Of a stretch of 64,000 nucleotides of DNA, positions 58,787 to 64,000 are shown piece after piece. The notes beneath the pieces are model-generated. The model saw only the letters and a program-made list of their open reading frames with translations, had not been told where the DNA came from and searched no databases. The stretch's first letter is position 1; each line of letters begins with the position of its first letter. Source of the DNA: Burkholderia pyrrocinia (lineage in GTDB: Bacteria > Pseudomonadota > Gammaproteobacteria > Burkholderiales > Burkholderiaceae); NCBI RefSeq assembly GCF_003330765.1, contig NZ_CP024902.1, positions 682,001 through 746,000 of the forward strand. The letters are read 5' to 3'. Both the position numbers and the translations under genes were made by a program.

Positions 58787-58892
58787 GAGGGGGCCGAACG
58801 GGTGGTTGGCGTGAAAGCGTCGCGTCCGGCGCCGTGGCGGCCCGCTCTCTCAGGCAGGCACGGCGCGGGGAGCCGGACGCTCGGTGAAGGGC

Positions 58893-59216
58893 TTACAGCG
58901 ACTTGATCGTGCCCTTCGGCAGAATGGTCGTGACCGCAGCCTTCTGCACGGTGATTTCGGTGCCTTCGGCGATTTCGACGCCGATGTAGCCTTCGGTGAC
59001 CTTCGTCACCTTGCCGACGAGGCCGCCGCTCGTGACGACTTCGTCGCCCTTGGCCATGGCCGACAGCATGTTGCGGTGCTCCTTCTGCCGCTTCATTTGC
59101 GGACGGATCATGATGAAGTAGAGCACGGCGAACATCAGGATGAGCGGCAGGAAGCTCATCAGGCTCGATTCGGCGCCACCGGCACCTTGCGCGAAGGCAT
59201 TGGAAATAAACGGCAC
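58893..59216 (-). CDS. yajC: Sec translocon accessory protein YajC
   Basis: A 107-residue membrane protein with one helix (LMSFLPLILMFAVLYFIMI) and a basic RPQMKRQKEHRNMLSAM segment, then a small cytoplasmic domain (GDEVVTSGGLVGKVTKV). It associates with SecDF and SecYEG. GGAGAGACC precedes the ATG. A TAGAAT box on the minus strand (59263-59258) is about 40 bases upstream. Confidence 0.96.
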   Translation of the reverse strand: MPFISNAFAQGAGGAESSLMSFLPLILMFAVLYFIMIRPQMKRQKEHRNMLSAMAKGDEVVTSGGLVGKVTKVTEGYIGVEIAEGTEITVQKAAVTTILPKGTIKSL

Positions 59217-59449
59217 GTTGGTCTCTCCGTAGGGGAAGATCGAAAAATAAGCCGGTTATTCTACCACCGGCCCCATGCGCAAACGGTTCGGCAAATGCGC
59301 TTTCGGATCAAGCTGTTAAAGCGCGAACCGACACCGTTGCGACTTGTATGGAAAGGCAATTGTAATATTTCGCGGTCGCGACTGGCGATTGGAGCGCGTT
59401 ATTTAGTACACGTCCTATGTGACTTGCCGCCGCGCGGCTCGCCGGCCCG

Positions 59450-60841
<1,392 letters not shown>

Positions 60842-61909
60842 TTACGCGCCGGCCGTCTCCGGCGTGTCGCGCCGCGTGAGCAGCATCGCGTCGCCGTAGC
60901 TGAAGAAGCGGTAGCGTTCGTCGATCGCGTGCCGGTATGCGGCACGGATCGTCTCGACACCCGCGAACGCGGACACCAGCATCAGCAGCGTCGACTTCGG
61001 CAGGTGGAAGTTCGTGACGAGCCGGTCGACCACGCGAAAACGGTAGCCGGGCGTGATGAAGATGTCGGTCTCGGCCTGGGTTGCCGCGAGCGGGCGGCCC
61101 GCTTCGTCGGCCGAGCGCGCCGCGGCTTCGAGCGCGCGCATCGACGTCGTGCCGACCGCGATCACGTTGCCGCCGCGCGCGCGGGTCGCGGCGATCTTGT
61201 CGACGAGCGACTGCGGCAGGTCGTACCACTCGCTGTGCATCTTGTGTTCGGCGATGTTGTCGACGCGCACCGGCTGGAACGTGCCGGCGCCGACGTGCAG
61301 CGTCAGCGTCGCGCGCTCGACGCCCATCGCGTCGAGCTTCGCGAGCAGCGGCTGGTCGAAGTGCAGCCCGGCTGTCGGCGCGGCGACCGCGCCCGGATTG
61401 CTTGCGTAGACGGTCTGGTAGCGCGTCTCGTCGGTCGCGTCGGCGTCGTGCTCGATGTACGGCGGCAACGGCAGGCGGCCGTATTGCTCGATCAGCGTCA
61501 GGCACGGCTCGGGGAAGTGCAGCGTGAAGAACGGCTCGACGCGCTCGCCGACCGTCACGTCGAACGCGTCGGCGAGACGCAGCGTCGTGCCGGCGCCCGG
61601 CGATTTGCTCGCGCGGATCTGCGCGAGCGCCGAGTGCGTGCCTGTCACACGCTCGATCAGCACCTCGATCCTGCCGCCACTGGCCTTCTGGCCGAAGAAA
61701 CGCGCCTTCAGCACCTTGGTATCGTTGAAGACGAGCAGGTCGCCGGACGCGATGCACGACGGCAGCTCGGCGAAACGGCGGTCGACGAAGCGCGCGGGCT
61801 CGACGGTACGGTCGACCTCGAGCAGGCGGCTCGCGGTGCGGTCGGGCAGCGCGGTTTGCGCAATCAGCTCGGGCGGCAGATTGAAATCGAAATCGGAAAG
61901 CGTGAACAT
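60842..61909 (-). CDS. queA: S-adenosylmethionine:tRNA ribosyltransferase-isomerase
   Basis: A 355-residue enzyme that adds the epoxycyclopentane ring from SAM to preQ1 in tRNA, directly after Tgt. [18 protein letters not shown] is the standard start. HDR-like motifs [30 protein letters not shown], and [19 protein letters not shown] are typical. Length equals E. coli QueA (356). It is divergent from recG and 204 bases upstream of tgt. Confidence 0.97.
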   Translation of the reverse strand: MFTLSDFDFNLPPELIAQTALPDRTASRLLEVDRTVEPARFVDRRFAELPSCIASGDLLVFNDTKVLKARFFGQKASGGRIEVLIERVTGTHSALAQIRASKSPGAGTTLRLADAFDVTVGERVEPFFTLHFPEPCLTLIEQYGRLPLPPYIEHDADATDETRYQTVYASNPGAVAAPTAGLHFDQPLLAKLDAMGVERATLTLHVGAGTFQPVRVDNIAEHKMHSEWYDLPQSLVDKIAATRARGGNVIAVGTTSMRALEAAARSADEAGRPLAATQAETDIFITPGYRFRVVDRLVTNFHLPKSTLLMLVSAFAGVETIRAAYRHAIDERYRFFSYGDAMLLTRRDTPETAGA

Positions 61910-62076
61910 GCGAGCTGGTTCGAAGCGGCCGGCGGGCGTCGCCGGCAGGGCGGAAACGCGTAAATGGGGCGCGCGAGCCGCTATGATGACGGGATGCGCG
62001 GCCTGGCCGGCGTCGTTCGTTCGGACGACGTGAAAGCCGCTATTGTACTTGCCTTGCGAAGCACCCAGACGATCCG

Positions 62077-64000
62077 ATGCCTGTGTCCCCACGCCGTTCC
62101 ACCGCCGCCGTTGCCGATTCCGCCGATCCGTTCGACGCGGAGGATGCCGCGCTACCCGCGCGTAGCGCGGGGGAGCGCGATGCAGGGGAGCGCGCCGCGC
62201 CGCGCCGCGCCGGGCCGAAGCGCGGCGCCGACGGGCGGCTCGCGCAGCCGGCCGCCGCCGCGCCCGATGCCGAAGGCAGCGCCGCGAGCGACGAAGCGGG
62301 CGCGGCTGGCGCGAAGCGCAAGAAGAAGGCGGCCGCCGACAAACCCGTGAAGACCGCCGACAAACTCGCGAAGCTTGGCCTCACGCGCTCGATCGATCTC
62401 GTGCTGCATCTGCCGATGCGCTATGAGGACGAAACCACGCTCACGCCGATCGGCGAACTGCTGCCGGGCGGCATCGCGCAGACCGAAGGCGTCGTGTTCG
62501 ACAACGAGGTCGCGTTCCGGCCGCGCCGCCAGCTCGTCGTGAAGATCCAGGACGACGACGGCGAGCACCTCGTGCTGCGCTTCCTGAATTTCTACGGCTC
62601 GCAGGTCAAGCAGATGGCCGTCGGCCAGCGGCTGCGCGTGCGCGGCGACGTGCGCGGCGGTTTCTTCGGGATGGAGATGGTGCATCCGGCGGTGCGCGTC
62701 GTCGAAGCGGATGCCCCGCTGCCGCAGGTGCTCACGCCCGTCTATCCAAGCACGGCCGGCGTGTCGCAGGCCTATCTGCGCAAGGCGATCGAGAACGCGG
62801 TCGAGCGTACGCCGCTGCCCGAGCTGCTGCCGCCCGAGATCGATCGCGCGTACCTGCAGCCGCTCGGCGTGCCGTCGCTCGAGCAGGCCGTGCGCATCCT
62901 GCACCACCCGCGCGTCGATTCCGACGAAGCCGCGCTGATGGACGGCTCGCATCCCGCGTGGACGCGCATCAAGTTCGAGGAGCTGCTCGCGCAGCAACTG
63001 TCGCTCAAGCGCGCGCACGAGGAGCGCCGCACGCGAGCGGCGCCCGCGATGCCGCGCCGCACCGCGAACGATGCCGACGCGCTGACGACCCGGTTCTACG
63101 CCGCGTTGCCGTTCGCGCTGACGGGCGCGCAGTCGCGCGTCGTCGACGAGATCGCGCACGACCTCACGCTCGCGCACCCGATGCAGCGCCTGCTGCAGGG
63201 CGACGTCGGCAGCGGCAAGACGGTCGTCGCGGCGCTGGCCGCCACGCAGGCGATCGACGCCGGCTACCAGGCCGCGCTGATGGCGCCCACCGAAATCCTC
63301 GCCGAGCAGCACGCGCGCAAGCTGCGCGCCTGGCTCGAGCCGCTCGGCGTCACGGTTGCGTGGCTGGCGGGCAGCCTGAAGGCGAAGGAGAAGCGCGCGG
63401 CGATCGAGGCGGCCGCGCTCGGCACCGCGCAGCTCGTGATCGGCACGCACGCGATCATCCAGGACACGGTCGAATTCGCGCGGCTCGGCCTCGTGATCGT
63501 CGACGAGCAGCACCGCTTCGGCGTCGAGCAGCGTCTCGCGCTGCGCGCGAAGGCCGCGAACGCGGCCAACGGCGCGCGCGATTTCCAGCCGCACCAGCTG
63601 ATGATGTCGGCCACGCCGATTCCGCGCACGCTCGCGATGACGTACTACGCGGATCTCGAGGTCTCGACGATCGACGAGCTGCCGCCGGGCCGCACGCCCG
63701 TGCTGACGCGCCTCGTCGGCGACGCGCGGCGCGAGGAGGTGATCGCCCGCGTGCGCGAGGCCGCGCTGACGGGGCGCCAGGTGTACTGGGTGTGCCCGCT
63801 GATCGAGGAGAGCGAGACGCTGCAGCTGCAGACGGCCGTCGAGACCTACGAGACGCTGGCCGCCACACTCCCCGAGTTGAAGGTCGGGCTCGTGCACGGC
63901 CGGCTGTCGCCGGCCGACAAGGCGGCCGTGATGGAAGCGTTCACGCGCAACGACGTGCAGCTGCTCGTCGCGACGACCGTGATCGAAGTCGGCGTCGACG
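62077..64000 (+). CDS. recG: ATP-dependent DNA helicase RecG, 3' end outside the window
   Basis: The first 641 codons of RecG, which reverses stalled forks and migrates branched DNA. An N-terminal extension of about 85 alanine/arginine/lysine-rich residues precedes the family start ([20 protein letters not shown]). The wedge OB domain follows, then the helicase core: Q-motif region [13 protein letters not shown], Walker [12 protein letters not shown], motif Ia [14 protein letters not shown] box [12 protein letters not shown] and motif [16 protein letters not shown]. The reading frame is open to the window edge. It is divergent from queA. Confidence 0.96.
   Translation, partial: MPVSPRRSTAAVADSADPFDAEDAALPARSAGERDAGERAAPRRAGPKRGADGRLAQPAAAAPDAEGSAASDEAGAAGAKRKKKAAADKPVKTADKLAKLGLTRSIDLVLHLPMRYEDETTLTPIGELLPGGIAQTEGVVFDNEVAFRPRRQLVVKIQDDDGEHLVLRFLNFYGSQVKQMAVGQRLRVRGDVRGGFFGMEMVHPAVRVVEADAPLPQVLTPVYPSTAGVSQAYLRKAIENAVERTPLPELLPPEIDRAYLQPLGVPSLEQAVRILHHPRVDSDEAALMDGSHPAWTRIKFEELLAQQLSLKRAHEERRTRAAPAMPRRTANDADALTTRFYAALPFALTGAQSRVVDEIAHDLTLAHPMQRLLQGDVGSGKTVVAALAATQAIDAGYQAALMAPTEILAEQHARKLRAWLEPLGVTVAWLAGSLKAKEKRAAIEAAALGTAQLVIGTHAIIQDTVEFARLGLVIVDEQHRFGVEQRLALRAKAANAANGARDFQPHQLMMSATPIPRTLAMTYYADLEVSTIDELPPGRTPVLTRLVGDARREEVIARVREAALTGRQVYWVCPLIEESETLQLQTAVETYETLAATLPELKVGLVHGRLSPADKAAVMEAFTRNDVQLLVATTVIEVGVD

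Noticed and set aside
55613..58906. 1097-codon open frame on the plus strand over secF and secD
   Set aside because: It is the antisense shadow of two well-matched Sec genes, is arginine/aspartate-rich in the way typical of reverse frames in GC-rich DNA, and has no recognisable domain.

Overview
The window is ordinary chromosomal DNA from a high-GC betaproteobacterium, very probably Burkholderia (most like a Burkholderia cepacia complex chromosome 1). The grounds are the strong G/C third-position bias, near-uniform coding density, and blocks that, from memory rather than a search, are typical of this genus: gltI-gltJ-gltK-gltL beside a 428-residue glutamate dehydrogenase, dusB-fis-purH followed by ruvC-ruvA-ruvB, queA-tgt-yajC-secD-secF, and a pqi operon with pqiA split into two genes. 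I see no insertion sequence, prophage, CRISPR array, tRNA or rRNA gene.

Layout. 1-2.6 kb: end of eda (KDPG aldolase), gluconate permease and gluconokinase, forming a gluconate/Entner-Doudoroff block. 2.65-5.0 kb: TetR regulator divergent from a PuuB-like FAD oxidase, with twin operator-like palindromes on the promoter. 5.0-6.5 kb: purB. 6.7-12.5 kb: glutamate block with a LysR regulator, gdhA and the GltIJKL ABC importer. 12.6-15.4 kb: class II amidotransferase, pyrC and RNase P RNA. 15.4-16.6 kb: an OsmC protein, an AT-rich gap encoding a candidate small RNA, and a DUF1090 protein. 16.9-18.3 kb: rplM-rpsI and erpA. 18.4-22.1 kb: anmK, tyrS-dtd and a histidine phosphatase. 22.1-24.3 kb: an exported ParB/Srx-like lipoprotein and an MpaB/DUF2236 protein.

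24.3-29.9 kb is a minus-strand housekeeping run, dusB-fis-purH-ruvC-ruvA-ruvB (tRNA modification, nucleoid protein, last purine steps, Holliday junction resolution). 30-36.9 kb: a UbiH-family hydroxylase, pepP, a glutathione S-transferase, a membrane-anchored glutamate-synthase-like protein, mnmA and a Nudix hydrolase. 37.2-40.1 kb: the three-gene transhydrogenase pntAA-pntAB-pntB. 40.2-42.8 kb is the most accessory-looking part: a truncated LysR fragment, a YafY/WYL regulator, a VOC protein, and an ArsR-SRPBCC pair under a clear operator/promoter. 42.8-50.5 kb: an RlmL-type methyltransferase, a large Gcr-type membrane protein and the pqi envelope lipid-transport operon. 50.8-55.6 kb: cytochrome b561, two YceI proteins, an MHS-type permease and an S41 protease. 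55.8-64 kb: secF, secD, yajC, tgt, queA and the 5' part of recG.

The best candidates for something undescribed are regulatory. A compact three-hairpin RNA at about 16124-16215 has a near-consensus sigma-70 promoter, two dyads just upstream, and a CU-rich loop able to pair with Shine-Dalgarno sequences. There are also well-formed operators at the puuB-like, gdhA, gnt and arsR genes, an intercistronic terminator between gltI and gltJ, and a recurring class of perfect GC-rich palindromes without U-tracts just after genes.
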